Below, piece by piece: positions 26,101-36,491 of a stretch of DNA of 64,000 bases. The DNA is from Pisaster brevispinus. Its lineage: Eukaryota; Echinodermata; Asteroidea; Forcipulatida; Asteriidae. The position numbers and the translations under genes are program-made. The DNA lies in the NCBI GenBank assembly GCA_023634235.1, contig JAMKCF010000007.1:3514001-3578000 (forward strand). The letters run 5' to 3'. Within the stretch, counting starts at the first letter, position 1. Every line of letters starts with the position of its first letter. Below the pieces are notes generated by a model. It did no database searches and had not been told where the DNA came from. It saw nothing but the letters and a program-made list of their open reading frames with translations.

Positions 26101-28540
26101 TCCCAGAGCCCACACAGCCTGCTCCTTGACGTTCTCATGTGGTGAAGAGAGAAGTTTGACAAAGGCTGGGATGGCGTTCTGGCTCACTACAGCCTGGGTC
26201 TGCTCTGGAGTTCCCGAGGCAATGTTGGTCAGAGCCCACGCAGCTTCAAACTGAATACTGGGACTAGAGAGAAACACAATTTCCATAGTGTTCATTTGGA
26301 AATGGGAATACATGTGTGCAGTTGTACATTATAAGTTATTTTTCTGTAAAACAGTTCTCAAAAGTAAACTGCAGTGAAAATAAGAAAAATCCGACAAGGA
26401 AAAGCAGGATTCAGCATAAATATGTCGGCCTATTTTAATCCTTAAAAACATAATTGGCAAATGACAATGTGAAAGACACTACAAATCACCAGCCAAGTTG
26501 TCAAAAGACATTTGTGGTGGCAAAACATAAATTCAGACATCTGATCAGATGATGAAAATGGCCAGCTAGACAAGTGGGAAGATGCACTTACTTGTCATGG
26601 TAGCTGAGGAACTCAACAAATGTGGGGATGAGGTTTGCCTTGATGATGGCGTTGATGGGAGGATGGCGCTCACGGGAGAGCATCTTACGCGCTGACTGGA
26701 CAGCATGGAATTGCTTGATGGGATCGGTGGAGTTGACTGATGCCACAATCTCATCCAGTGACATGGCAGCAATCTGGAAAAAACCCAAACACATTTCTTT
26801 AAATTTATAAGCTTGGTTATTATTTCCCCAAGAGTTGATCCCTTCTCATTTTGAGAACAAAAAAATAGTTTTATAAGAGATCAGGGCTTACCCCTTAAAC
26901 ACTAAGCTGGTGTACATTGTCTAGTAAAAACTGACTACAGGCTGGTAAACACCACTTCTCAATTTGCCCTGTGGGATACTCAAAACTGTGCAACATACTT
27001 GTTTAAAATGTTCATTCCAGATGTGAATAGTACACTTTTTAGACGTGTTTTTTGTTTTTGAGTGTGGGTGTTATGACTGAAATTATTAGTACATCAGAAA
27101 GACACATTTATGTCAGTGCATGTTTAAAGTATGGGCTACTGAAACTTCCTGTGGGCAAGCAAAATGCAGTCTGCTAGCACAGTGGGCTACTTTATGAAAA
27201 ACTTCAGCACAAGACCTAGGCCAAACTTCATGGCTCTGCTTACCGTAAGCAAAGAATCAGCACACTACATCCATCGTATTCCACAGGTTAGCAGGGAATT
27301 TTTTGCTTGTGCACGTGCGTACACCATCAGGCATTCTACGCTTACACAGCAGAAATTTGTACTGACACAGTAAGCGGAGAATACATAAATAAGTGATTGG
27401 AAGCGCAGAATTCGGCGGTAAGCAGAGCCATGAAATTGGGCCCTGGAGAGCATGTCATTGTTTCTCCTGCCTACTCAAACCTGAGGCCGACCACCTTGCT
27501 TATTTTTTTTGCCAATATCACTACCTGATCGCTGTGAAGTTCTTCCATATGCCACCTTAAACAAAAATTGTTTCCCTTTTTTAGAGGGTCATTGAGCCAC
27601 TCTTTCCCTTGACCTACATACAGGACTCACAATTTGGATGTGGAGATGGAATCATAAAACAAAATTGTGTTTGTTTTGAGTTGCTTACAGTTTGCAAATT
27701 GTGTCAATTTCACTCGAATTGTCAATTTGAATTTTTGCCACCTTGCTCAGTTCAACACCCAGGGGAAAAAACAGGCATGCCCAGGGCTTAAAATACGCAC
27801 TGGCCAATAACTTGAGCATTTAGAAATAGTTCAGGACTAACCTGTTTCTGTTCCTGCAGGGGCATTGGAGTCTCTTCTTCAAGGCAGATGTTGCGACGCT
27901 TAAGGAGCTGGTCATTCTTCTTTGATTTGCGAAGTTCAACTGTAACATCCTGACGTCTTCTGCGCATTTCCTAAAAAACAAATAGAAGTTCTTCCTGTAT
28001 TTATACAAATCATTCTTCTTTCACCTCTTTTAAAACCTAAATGATTAAGGAGCTTAAAGTGGCAAATTGCCTTCGGATTGGGCATTTTAGACTATAACAA
28101 GCGTTTGTTTTGAAGATTTTTTAACAACTAGAATTCATGTACAATGATTCACATAACTCTCTTGAAAATATGTGGTCTTTGTGTTTTTTATGACAAAACA
28201 CAGTCCGCTATTTTGTAACAATTTTTTTAAAGTTTTGACTCTGCAAAATGGCGGACCGTCGGTTCCGCTGGTTGTGTTTTAAGGGGCACATTTTCAGTGT
28301 CTGTTTTTTGTGTCGCTACTCATTAATTACAACACATTGTTTTGTTTTTTGGTAAATGAAAATGATGAGTAACTCTAAAGAAACAGCAAAATTGAGAGAT
28401 TTGAAAGCAATGCCCCTTTAAATAACTTAAGGGCCTGATCTTTTACAACTTAGGCAATGGCGGCAATTTGAATTACTCACATTATTATCCCGACCCTTGT
28501 TCTTAAAGGAAGACAGACGATTGTTCTCCATTCCAGGCAT
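20049..28540 (-). CDS. KPNA2: Importin subunit alpha, KPNA2/alpha-1 type (karyopherin alpha), 12 coding exons
   Basis: This is the adaptor that binds nuclear localisation signals in the cytosol and importin-beta through its N-terminus, and carries cargo through the nuclear pore. Twelve exons join in frame to 515 residues (human KPNA2 has 529). Residues about 12-50 are the importin-beta-binding domain, with EMRRRR and LLKRRN. About ten armadillo repeats follow. The cargo-binding groove W-N ladder is visible as WALTN, WALGN, WTVSN, WMISN and WAVTN. A final acidic tail ([17 protein letters not shown]) fits the family's export-factor-binding end. [19 protein letters not shown] and the short N-terminus match the alpha-1 (KPNA2) clade rather than the KPNA3/4 or KPNA1/5/6 clades. 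All introns are GT-AG, and no frameshift or stop is seen. The start is the first ATG of the second exon (28540); another Met follows at residue 4. Confidence 0.95.
20864..21013 (-). CDS. KPNA2: Importin-alpha exon 11 (last ARM repeat)
   Basis: Fifty codons, residues 437-486. [20 protein letters not shown] is the conserved final ARM repeat, followed by IIEKYFSEP. Donor CCG/GTAAGT. Confidence 0.94.
21528..21710 (-). CDS. KPNA2: Importin-alpha exon 10
   Basis: Sixty-one codons, residues 376-436. [20 protein letters not shown] carries a groove W-N pair of the minor NLS site. [20 protein letters not shown] follows. Confidence 0.95.
22471..22647 (-). CDS. KPNA2: Importin-alpha exon 9
   Basis: Fifty-nine codons, residues 317-375. 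[17 protein letters not shown] carries the W-N pair of the minor NLS site. Acceptor TTTTCACAG, donor AAG/GTAGGG. Confidence 0.95.
23080..23136 (-). CDS. KPNA2: Importin-alpha exon 8
   Basis: Nineteen codons, residues 298-316: [19 protein letters not shown], one of the most conserved strings of the family. Confidence 0.95.
23641..23709 (-). CDS. KPNA2: Importin-alpha exon 7
   Basis: Twenty-three codons, residues 275-297, with [19 protein letters not shown]. Acceptor TCTCTCTTCAG, donor GTG/GTAGGT. Confidence 0.92.
24497..24691 (-). CDS. KPNA2: Importin-alpha exon 6
   Basis: Sixty-five codons, residues 210-274. [20 protein letters not shown] carries a W-N pair. [12 protein letters not shown] is the next ARM repeat. 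Confidence 0.95.
25357..25439 (-). CDS. KPNA2: Importin-alpha exon 5
   Basis: Eighty-three bases, residues about 182-209, with [20 protein letters not shown]. It enters in phase 1 and leaves in phase 0. Confidence 0.93.
26091..26263 (-). CDS. KPNA2: Importin-alpha exon 4 (major NLS-site repeats)
   Basis: Residues about 124-182. [20 protein letters not shown] and [12 protein letters not shown] carry the W-N pairs that line the major NLS-binding groove. Confidence 0.96.
26592..26773 (-). CDS. KPNA2: Importin-alpha exon 3 (first ARM repeats)
   Basis: Residues 64 to about 124, with [20 protein letters not shown], typical of ARM repeat 1. It leaves in phase 2 at donor CAA/GTAAGT. Confidence 0.94.
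27216..27445. repeat. MITE with about 30-bp terminal inverted repeats
   Basis: The left end CATGGCTCTGCTTACCG is the exact inverse of the right end CGGTAAGCAGAGCCATG. Outside it GGCC(C)AA pairs with TTGGGCC. It lies in the intron between importin-alpha coding exons 2 and 3. A related copy is at 43190-43378. Confidence 0.8.
27842..27970 (-). CDS. KPNA2: Importin-alpha exon 2 (importin-beta-binding domain)
   Basis: Forty-three codons, residues 21-63. [20 protein letters not shown] then QLLKRRN is the basic helix that binds importin-beta and, when free, occupies the NLS groove. Confidence 0.95.
28481..28540 (-). CDS. KPNA2: Importin-alpha exon 1 (coding), start codon
   Basis: Twenty codons from ATG 28540: [20 protein letters not shown]. 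The RLSSFKNKG stretch is conserved at the start of the family. Donor AAT/GTGAGT. Confidence 0.9.
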
Positions 28541-28576
28541 GATGTTAGCTATCAAGAAGATCCGTCCAGTGAAGCA
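28541..28576 (-). other. KPNA2: 5' UTR part of importin-alpha coding exon 1
   Basis: An acceptor (TGCCTTCTCTTAG) 36 bases before the ATG implies a spliced noncoding first exon further upstream. Confidence 0.5.
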
Positions 28577-28784
28577 CTAAGAGAAGGCAGCAATTAACTT
28601 GTTTTTGTGGTGCTTGCAAACTTTCTCTGGAGTTGGCTTGACGATGATGTTGAAAGTTGTACCAGCAATTAGTTCTTCTATGTTGTTTTTTTTTGTCAGT
28701 AGATTTTCTGGGGGAAAAAATTAAATAAAATACAATTTACACAAAATTGAGAGAAAGAAATAATAAGTTGTAATTACCTTTAAG

Positions 28785-29110
28785 GCTGGGTACTTTACGT
28801 AATTGTCAAAAATGAGTATTCTCACTTGGTGTATCCCTACCTATGTGCGTAAAATAACAAACCTGTGAAAATTTGGCCCAATTGGTCATCTAAACGGCAG
28901 GAAAATATTGAGAAGAACAGCCTTATTCAATTGTGTGCTGTCAGATGTCAGCGACACCAAAAGCCTTTCTCAGATTCAGATTTGGGGTCAAAAATTACCC
29001 TTTCCCCTTGTTTCTCTAAAACTGCTTTACTTCAAAGGGGGTACTTTCTAACAATGTTTTATCAACCACTCTCTGGTGCTCACCAAGTAAGTTTGTACAG
29101 TCATTCACTT
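28785..29110 (-). repeat. MITE copy, widespread deuterostome-type family
   Basis: It shows the family's usual order in reverse: CTTTAAGG end, GTAATTGTCAAAAA, CTCACTTGGTGTATC, AAAATAACAAACCTGTGAAA, then CAATTGGTC. Copies with the same order occur at 39948-40170 and 56643-56870, and in the opposite direction at 47303-47695. Confidence 0.7.
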
Positions 29111-30138
29111 GTGGAGTAAGTCAGAGCTCTGGATTATTAGTATTAAACATTTGTTGAAGCAATAAGGCTGCCCTTAGCAGCACCCTAGCAACAGCCATAC
29201 ATGTACACCATTGCAGACACGCCTTAAGTTTAAGAATTGAATGTGTATGTGTAGCTTATCTGGATGTTTTCATTTCAAATTAGTGCAGACTTCTATTAAA
29301 GCCTACATCAGTTGAAATCATTGGGGGGGGGGCTGCTGATATCCGACATGGAATCAATTTCAAACCAGGTTTCAATTTCATTTTTTCTCTGAACAAATTT
29401 TCACAATGAGACCATGTTTCAAAAACAACAAAAAAGCGTACAAAAACTTTCAAATATGCTACGAAAAATTGCACAAAATACATAGTGCAGAATGCAATGG
29501 CCAAACAGAAGACAATTTTGGGATCAAGACACTAATTATAATAAATTTTGAGTTTTTAATAAACCATTTATTGTTTGCAGTTATTTCGGCTTTAAGTACC
29601 TAAACGCATGTTAAAATGAAAGCTTGTATACTAGTTGTAACTTTCTGTAAAAATAGCCAGATCAAAACAAATGTAACAGTTTTCAGGCCAAAAAATTGGA
29701 CCAAGCATCTTTTCAGTTTTGGCAATTTTATAATGTTTAGAGCTTGCCATAATTTAGAGTATTGCTACATGTAGCTAGTTTTAGTTGAAATTTGAATGCA
29801 TTTAAATTTTGTCTTTTTGAACATAAAAGAATCTATGGCTGTTTTGTTTACTAAATAAATAATTCACAAGTCAGAACAAGTCAATATTCATAATAATATT
29901 ATAATTAATTATTATAGGCCCCCTATTCCCAAATTTGATGGTCAGACACTCTGATGGTGGATTTATTTTATGAAAATAATGTTTTCCTTGAAAAGTAAAA
30001 TTTTAACTCTATTTATACTATGTCTCTGGGGTATGGACTTATGGTTATCAAATAGGGGTATATTAATTGTAAAGTTATCTTGGTAATCAGTAAAATAAAA
30101 ATAATGAACAGTCAACAAGATATTTAAAGAGAAAATAC

Positions 30139-31193
30139 GGGTCCTACTAAATACCGTCAACACGCCATCAATGCACCGTCCACAAAAAACAGTAGCCTAC
30201 CGTCAACACACCATCAACATTCAACACCTCCAAAATACATTTTAAATCGACAAAAGAGGCATAGAACTTTAAAGTATGGGCTAAAGGAGAATTTCCATTG
30301 GTTTGAAGTTACATTTGTTACATTTTTTTTTTTCACGAAAAAAAAATATCTGTAAGCAGCATAGCCACCGCCATATTGCAGCAGCAACTGTGCAAGGCAC
30401 CCTCTGTTGTCCATATTGTACAAGCTCCATCTGTTCATGAGAAGGCAAGATGGCGTCTACTGGCTAGGCTGCTAAGCCGGTCCTACTACTTGCCGTCAAC
30501 TCGCCGACTTGCCGTCAACTCGCCGTCAACTCATTTTCGTGCCGTCAACTCATTAAATATACATCAAAAAATTATAAATGGGGCATGGAAGTGTTAAATC
30601 TGGGCTAAACTACATATTTCTTATGGTTTTCGGTACAATGTCATTTACAAAAACGATTTTGTGTTGATAAATAAATAGTATAAACGCTTAGCCGTTGGCC
30701 GCAATCTTTCCTTTTCACGGAGCTTGGACTGTACCATTCATGGTATGGGTGTGAAATGCAAGTATCAAGCTATGGATGGACATCAGAGGGCGCTATATTT
30801 GCTGCGTTTATACTATTTATTTATCAACACAAAGTCATTTTTGTAAATGAAATTGTACCGAAAACCATAAGAAATATGTAGTTTAGCCCAGATTTAACAC
30901 TTCCATGCCCCATTTATAATTTTTTGATGTATATTTAATGAGTTGACGGCACGAAAATGAGTTGACGGCGAGTTGACGGCAAGTCGGTGAGTTGACGGCA
31001 AGTAGTAGGACCCTGCTAAGCGACCATTTTTTCACGTAAAACCCCTGCATTTTCACAAAAGAAATGTAGCCTCAAACCAATCACCAATGGGAATTCTCCC
31101 TCAGCCCATACTTTACAGTTCTACGCCTCTTTCGTCGATTTAAAAAAGGTACCGTTTGTGTTACAGTGTGTTGACGGTATTTAGTTAGGACCG
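30139..31193. mobile_element. Outer foldback DNA transposon (nonautonomous) with 8-bp target duplication
   Basis: The ends GGGTCCTACTAAATACCG and CGGTATTTAGTTAGGACCG are near-perfect inverses. The element is flanked by the same 8 bases, GAAAATAC, at 30131-30138 and 31194-31201. The arms continue inward (TTTAAATCGACAAAAGAGGC against its inverse near 31120). A second element sits in its middle. No transposase frame is visible. An 8-bp duplication is known for hAT, Merlin and P-type elements; the superfamily is not decided. Confidence 0.88.
30478..31012. mobile_element. Inner foldback element nested in the outer one
   Basis: Arms of about 210 bases (30479-30690 and 30805-31012) are nearly perfect inverses and carry several GCCGTCAACTC / GAGTTGACGGC subrepeats. 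The ends GGTCCTACTACTTGCCG and CGGCAAGTAGTAGGACC match the outer element's ends. It is flanked by CTGCTAAGC at 30469-30477 and 31013-31021, so it is a separate, later insertion of the same family. Confidence 0.88.
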
Positions 31194-31898
31194 GAAAATA
31201 CATATTTTTGGTATGTGAAACTTTGAATTTAAGAAAGGTTTGTGGTGGGAAAAGCAGCTGAACAAATTATTTATAGTGAAATCTAAAAAAGGCTACTGTT
31301 TAAATTTAGCATAGTTAGACTAGACAGCTACAGTTCACATAGTTCAAACTTCAAGTAACTCAAAGAGTCAAACTTCTGATTCAAATCCAAGCCAGTATTT
31401 CATTTGATTACAATTTTAATTAACTAGCCTGATTTTCAGAAGAAAAACTGACTTATTACTTGTTACAGTTATGTTAACATTATTTTACAATAAACATGAT
31501 TTAAAGTAAAATACGAAAACAACGGATTAAAACATAGGCCAACAAAAAAGTACTCGAAAATGAAATAAAATAATTTATAAGACATAAATAGGCAGTACTT
31601 CACTCAGTCACGAGGTGTCACTTCCTTCAGCCTGACTACCCGTACCACCACTAGGCACTACCACTACCACTACTAGTCCAGTCCCCAGTACTTCCTTCCT
31701 TGTTAAGTCAGACCAGAGAAAGAAAGACTGCGACAAAACTGTAGTCTAAAATTGTCTTTTTGCCCATAAATATTTCAGCATTTAAGACGCAACAATGATG
31801 GTACATGCCCGTAAAGGTTTATCTTCCCAAAAATGAACAATTTTTATGGTTAGAATTAATTTCTAGACGTAATTTTAGCTAAGTGTTCAAAAGCCTAC

Positions 31899-31960
31899 CT
31901 TCTCGGTCAGCGAGTTGCAAGAAAACTGAATTCAAAATATTAAAGCCTTTTGAAACATGC
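31899..31960 (-). other. KPNA2: Candidate noncoding first exon of importin-alpha
   Basis: A donor GAGAAG/GTAGGC (last exon base 31899) lies just downstream of promoter-like sequence on the minus strand. The transcription start is not known; 31960 is a guess. Confidence 0.35.
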
Positions 31961-32022
31961 GGGAAATTTAAAGGGCCAGCTTACGTTGAACGTGATTGGC
32001 TGTTCGGTTAACGGTTTTCAAA
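31931..32022 (-). promoter_or_regulatory. KPNA2: Candidate importin-alpha promoter: CCAAT box, E2F-type site, TTTGAA (CHR-like)
   Basis: On the minus strand: TTTGAA at 32022-32017, CCAAT at 31999-31995, TTTAAA at 31972-31967, TTTCCCGC (exact TTTSSCGC) at 31966-31959, and another TTTGAA in reverse orientation at 31949-31954. This mix is known from cell-cycle genes in animals, and KPNA2 is one of them in vertebrates. The link to this gene is an inference from position and the donor just downstream. Confidence 0.4.
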
Positions 32023-32468
32023 CAAGGTGGTTGTCCAAATTTTTCCATTAATTTGTAATCCTTTAAACTCAAATTAAATGTAAAATGTACATCAACTTGA
32101 ATTTTTACTACAATTATGTAGTAATATCAAAGCATTATGGATTTTAGAATGAGAATTTAGAAAGGGAATTAAATAATGGGAATTTAAAAACTGTTTTAAC
32201 AATCTCGCGGATTTCATACGAGATCTCGCATTTTGCGTTAAGAGTGAACGACAACCTTTTCCATGTCAAAGCCAACGGGTTGGATAGTGGGGTCGATAGA
32301 GTTTCATACGTTCCCCACGGCTGCTGGACAACAACCACATGAGGTTGATCGGATCTCTGCGTTCTCGCTTCCGAATTCCCATACAGTAAACAACGTCAAC
32401 ATTTACGTATCCTTTGCACATATTTTCCTGTGATTCAGTGTTAAATCGTTGTCCAACTTCTTTACTAA

Positions 32469-32810
32469 ATGTCTGAATACATTCTCTTATATCGTGTGAA
32501 TATTACTTTTAGTAACCATAGCTTTGCTTGGACTTCGCCTTGCATACAATTACAACCGCATCCACGGACGGGATATGTATGCAGGCATGTCAATGTGCAA
32601 GCGGGCGACGTGCACAAAGACAAGAGCATGTCCCACGAATCTAACTCGACTGTGGTCTTTGTCCACAAGTTGTATAGATTAAAACCATTTACGTGCTCTA
32701 ACGGTTTACAGTTTGAGGTTGACAATTCACTTCTTGAGGTCCAGGATACAAACGAAGTGGACATGGTGGATTGGATATTGGCCCTCCAGTATGACAATAC
32801 TTGTTTATAA
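32469..32810 (+). CDS. Uncertain open frame, 113 residues
   Basis: An ATG-started frame in a patch of higher GC, about 450 bases upstream of the importin-alpha promoter and pointing away from it, so it could be a divergent gene. The opposite strand is equally open over the same bases (32465-32797), which weakens either reading. I recognise no motif. It might also be part of an old transposon. Confidence 0.18.
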   Translation: MSEYILLYRVNITFSNHSFAWTSPCIQLQPHPRTGYVCRHVNVQAGDVHKDKSMSHESNSTVVFVHKLYRLKPFTCSNGLQFEVDNSLLEVQDTNEVDMVDWILALQYDNTCL

Positions 32811-33672
32811 AAATTCGGATAAAAATATTATGACTTACTAAGTAAAGTAATAAAGTACTACTCTAGTACTCGTATGACTGAGTCCTATCCTAATTTCCCC
32901 CTGTTAAGTAAGTAGTATTCATTTATGGGGCTATGCATGCTATGACCTGGTGGCTAAAACTTAAAAGAAATAAGGTTCGTTCTGCTATCAATCATCTCCA
33001 CAAACCGGATGAATAGCAGAACCTGGGAACAAACCCGAGTTCACTAGTTCTAGTTGTAGTTCTAGAGTAGGAGAGTAAACCACCAGTGACCAGTCCTAGC
33101 TAGGCCTAGTTCTAGAACTTAGAACTTCTGTTAAGTTCTAGGACTAGGCAGTAAGTGTATTGTAGGACTAGCAGTACAGTAGAGTAGGCTACGAACATCG
33201 CAACATTTTTGTAAAACCCAACTGTAAACCGTTGGTCCTGCATAATGTGGGTTATTATTAATCTATGGATTAGTAGCCAAATAAAAACTAAATTTGGAGA
33301 AAAGACAGACCACCAAGTGACCAAATGTGATAACCAATGACTGCACCACAGGCAGTCAGATTAAATGAACTGTCTTTCAAATCATTTGACATTGTTTAGT
33401 AAGACAATATTTCAGAGGTTTGTTCGGTCGTCTCCACACACAAAAAAGTACAATTTCCAAGTTACTGCAAAGAACCTTACTTGGTTGAAAATATGAAAGT
33501 ACAGTTACAGAATATTCACAAGTAATAGTATCCAGTAAAATCATTCTGCTGCCGTGGTGGTGTTTCATTTTGAAGAAAAGGGCAATTTTGAAGCGATGGT
33601 CGACCAACCATTGTTTAAACATCAAGTTTTCATACAAGATCTAGACATAGTTTAAAATCTTAATCATTTTAA

Positions 33673-35125
33673 ATGATTACAATTTTACAGTATTCAGAAG
33701 TTCTTATTCAACTGACACTTAGCTTGATTCACCTAACCGATTACATTCAATCTCAGATGGCCAAAGGTAAGTATACAGGTATGGTGTTATTGGATTTGCA
33801 GAAGGCTTTTGATACTGTAGATCATGTGATTTTGTGCCAAAAACTGCAAGCTATGGGTATTCATTCGGATTCTATTTATTGGTTTCAATCTTATCTCTCA
33901 GATAGGCAGCAAATTGTCAGTGTCAATCAAAAGTGGATTCTCAACCAATGAGAATAACATGTGGTGTTCCACAGGGAAGTATATTAGGGCCTCTGCTTTT
34001 CCTCTGTTATGTGAACGATATGAAAATGAGTGTCCAATCTAATTTGATACTATATGCTGATGACAGTGCCATTTTTATTTCCGGTAAAGATCCTTAAGTT
34101 ATAAGTATAACCGACAGTTTCAGTAGGGAGTTAGAATCATGCAGGCAGTGGCTGATTGATAACAAACTGTACTTGCACCTTGGCAAAACTGAGTCTATTC
34201 CTTTTGGAGTCAAAAAGAAATTAAGCTATGTTGATAAATTTGAAGTTTCTTGTTCTGGGAAGATTGTTACTCCATCAAACTCTGTAAAAATATTTGGGCA
34301 TTACACTTGATCAGAGTCTAACTGGTGAGAACATTGTAAATTCTGTGATAAAAAAGGCCGGTGCTAGATTACAATTTCTTTACAGACATGCCAACTGTTT
34401 GAATGAGAGATCTCGCAAAACACTCTGTTCTGCTCTCATTCAATGTCATTTTTATTATTGCTGTTCATCCTGGTTCTCTGCGTTGTCAGTTAAATTGAAA
34501 AAAAGGCTGCAAGTCACACAAAACAAATTAGTCCGGTTTATTTTAAGTATGGATACTAGATCGCATATTGGTCAAACAGAATTGAACAAACTGGGAGGGT
34601 TAATGACCGGGTTACACAATTCAAACTGAACCATGTTTTTAAAAAAAATTCATGACACGGCACCAGACTACCTCTATCATAAATTCATGAAGGTCTCAGA
34701 TGTGCACAATTACTCAACAAGGGGTAGTTCAACCAATTATATTGTTCCTAAAATTAAAGGGACAGAGTGCACGACATTTTTTTTTATACTGGAATTCATC
34801 AATGGAACATACTTCCTAATAACATCAAGTGTTCTAACAGTTACTATCAATTCAGAAGGGCAGTAAAACAACATCTCTCATCTCAATCTAATTTGTAACA
34901 GTTTTGTACATTTTTGACTGCCATTGTTCACTATTTCCTGTGCAATTTTTTTAGTGTTGTATTTATTTGTTTGTCTTGTGTTTTTTAAGGACCCCGATTG
35001 AAATAAGCCGTTTTTTAATCAGCTTTTTGGGCTATCCTTGGCTTTTAATCAGTATCAATGTTATGTATTTCCTCTGTATGCTTGATTTTAATGCCGAATA
35101 AAATAATAAAAAAATAATAATGATA
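33673..35125 (+). mobile_element. 5'-truncated, frameshifted LINE (non-LTR retrotransposon) with reverse transcriptase
   Basis: Broken frames add up to the second half of a reverse transcriptase: LLDLQKAFDTVDHVIL, then GVPQGSILGPLLF, then LYADDSAIF with the catalytic ADD, then thumb-type sequence (RKTLCSALIQCHFYYCCSSW). At least one frameshift and several stops separate these pieces, so it is dead. The 3' end is an AATAAAATAATAAAA-type tail near 35100-35125. The motifs suit the CR1/L2/jockey group; the exact clade is not decided. The N-terminal endonuclease is missing. Confidence 0.85.
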
Positions 35126-35133
35126 ACAGGTTG

Positions 35134-35260
35134 GCAAATTTTGGCATTTCAGATCTTTTAACTCAAATTGGAAAAGATTGCAAAATGGCAACCTTTTTAT
35201 TTTACCATCATTGGAGAAATCCGATCTTTGTCTTTCCAATGACAGTCAGCTTGCGTTTTC
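35134..35260 (+). repeat. Fragment of the piggyBac-type MITE family
   Basis: Matches the reverse complement of about 59810-59940: GGCATTTC(A/G)GATCTT, CAACCTT.TTTATTTTACCA and TTTCCAATGA appear in the same order. It starts directly after the LINE tail. Confidence 0.6.
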
Positions 35261-35409
35261 TCCTTGGATTTGCATTGTTAGACTGTATCAGTCATTTGCT
35301 TACTACAGTAAGCACAGGAAGGTTTAGCAGCACTATGAAATGGATAAAAATGGAATCAAACGATATGTATGACCCCCTTATGTTGGGTCGGTACGCTAAA
35401 TTCTGAGGT

Positions 35410-36384
35410 TCGGTAAATCTCTTTTATTGTTAACATCTAAAATGAAGACAGTGATGTGATACATGTTAAAGATGTCTTCATGGCATGGAATTATGGGAGC
35501 GCCCGGAAACCTGACGTAGAGGGCGCTCATTTAATTTAAATGTCAAAAGAATTAGTCACGAAGGAAATGACAGAGAAGTTTATAAAACCGAAAGTTAAAG
35601 GGGGCATGTTTTATACCTGTCACATATGGAAGCACAAAGTTGCCTGTTGGGCAGTTCCAAGAAATTGGGCCCTGTTATTATCACTCAGCTGTTAAAGGGG
35701 CTGTTTCGTTATGACCCGACCTGAGGCTGTACACAGTATTTATGAAGTCGCACCCAGTTACTACACATGTGCGCACGCAGATCTTGGGGTCCGAATAACA
35801 AAACCCAAAACTTTTTATCTTTTGTAACCTTTAAACTTGCACTGTTAGTCAGGCAGATTGCACAAACACCTGTCTTCACCTGTGCAATGAAATAGTCATT
35901 GATTATTTCACCTCGCCCTCCTGATACAATTATTTTGCTACATTGTGTTACAAGTTTCAAAAGTTTGAAATCTACACCTAATGCGCATTCATGCCCATCG
36001 ACTGCACTGTGCACCTTTTGGGATTATCGTGGATAACGCAATTTTTTTTGTTTTAGGCGCGGCAACTTTTTGGGGGGTTGACCCCCTCCCCCTCCCCTGG
36101 TTAAATACCTGAATTCGCACCTGGCCTGCGCACTCTCAATAGAAATGATATGGAGGGAGGGCACATGGGTGCAGTAACTGAGTGAGATCAAATGGCACAA
36201 TAAAAATAAATTCTGTCTCAAGAGTACGTTAATTCTTAACTCTGTAAGCAGATAACTTAGAGTGACTAGCTGACATCATCATCACCAGCGGTCATGAAGA
36301 GGGAAACCACAAGTGTCCTCCGTGTCATGTGAGCATCCCCTGGCTGAGGCTACAGTAACGTAGAGTGCCCAGAAGGGTTCCGGC
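35410..36384. other. Intergenic stretch before DGCR6
   Basis: No exon seen. A promoter for DGCR6 should lie near 36250-36380 but I find no clear core element. A GAAATTGGGCCCTG piece near 35660 is a MITE end. Confidence 0.35.
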
Positions 36385-36491
36385 ATGTCTGCCTATGGGA
36401 CGCAGGGAGAAGATGTCATGCGGTACGAACAACAACAACGCCAGTATGCATTACTGATGGAGATACAGCGACTATGCAGAGAACTGCCGCT
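36385..36491 (+). CDS. DGCR6: DGCR6 exon 1 (coding)
   Basis: Thirty-five codons plus two bases; glutamine-rich ([17 protein letters not shown]). Donor CT/GTAAGT. Confidence 0.88.

Noticed and set aside
28865..29119. 84-codon plus-strand frame
   Set aside because: Lies inside a MITE copy.
33112..33324. Hydrophobic minus-strand frame
   Set aside because: CTAG-rich simple sequence; no splice sites or homology.
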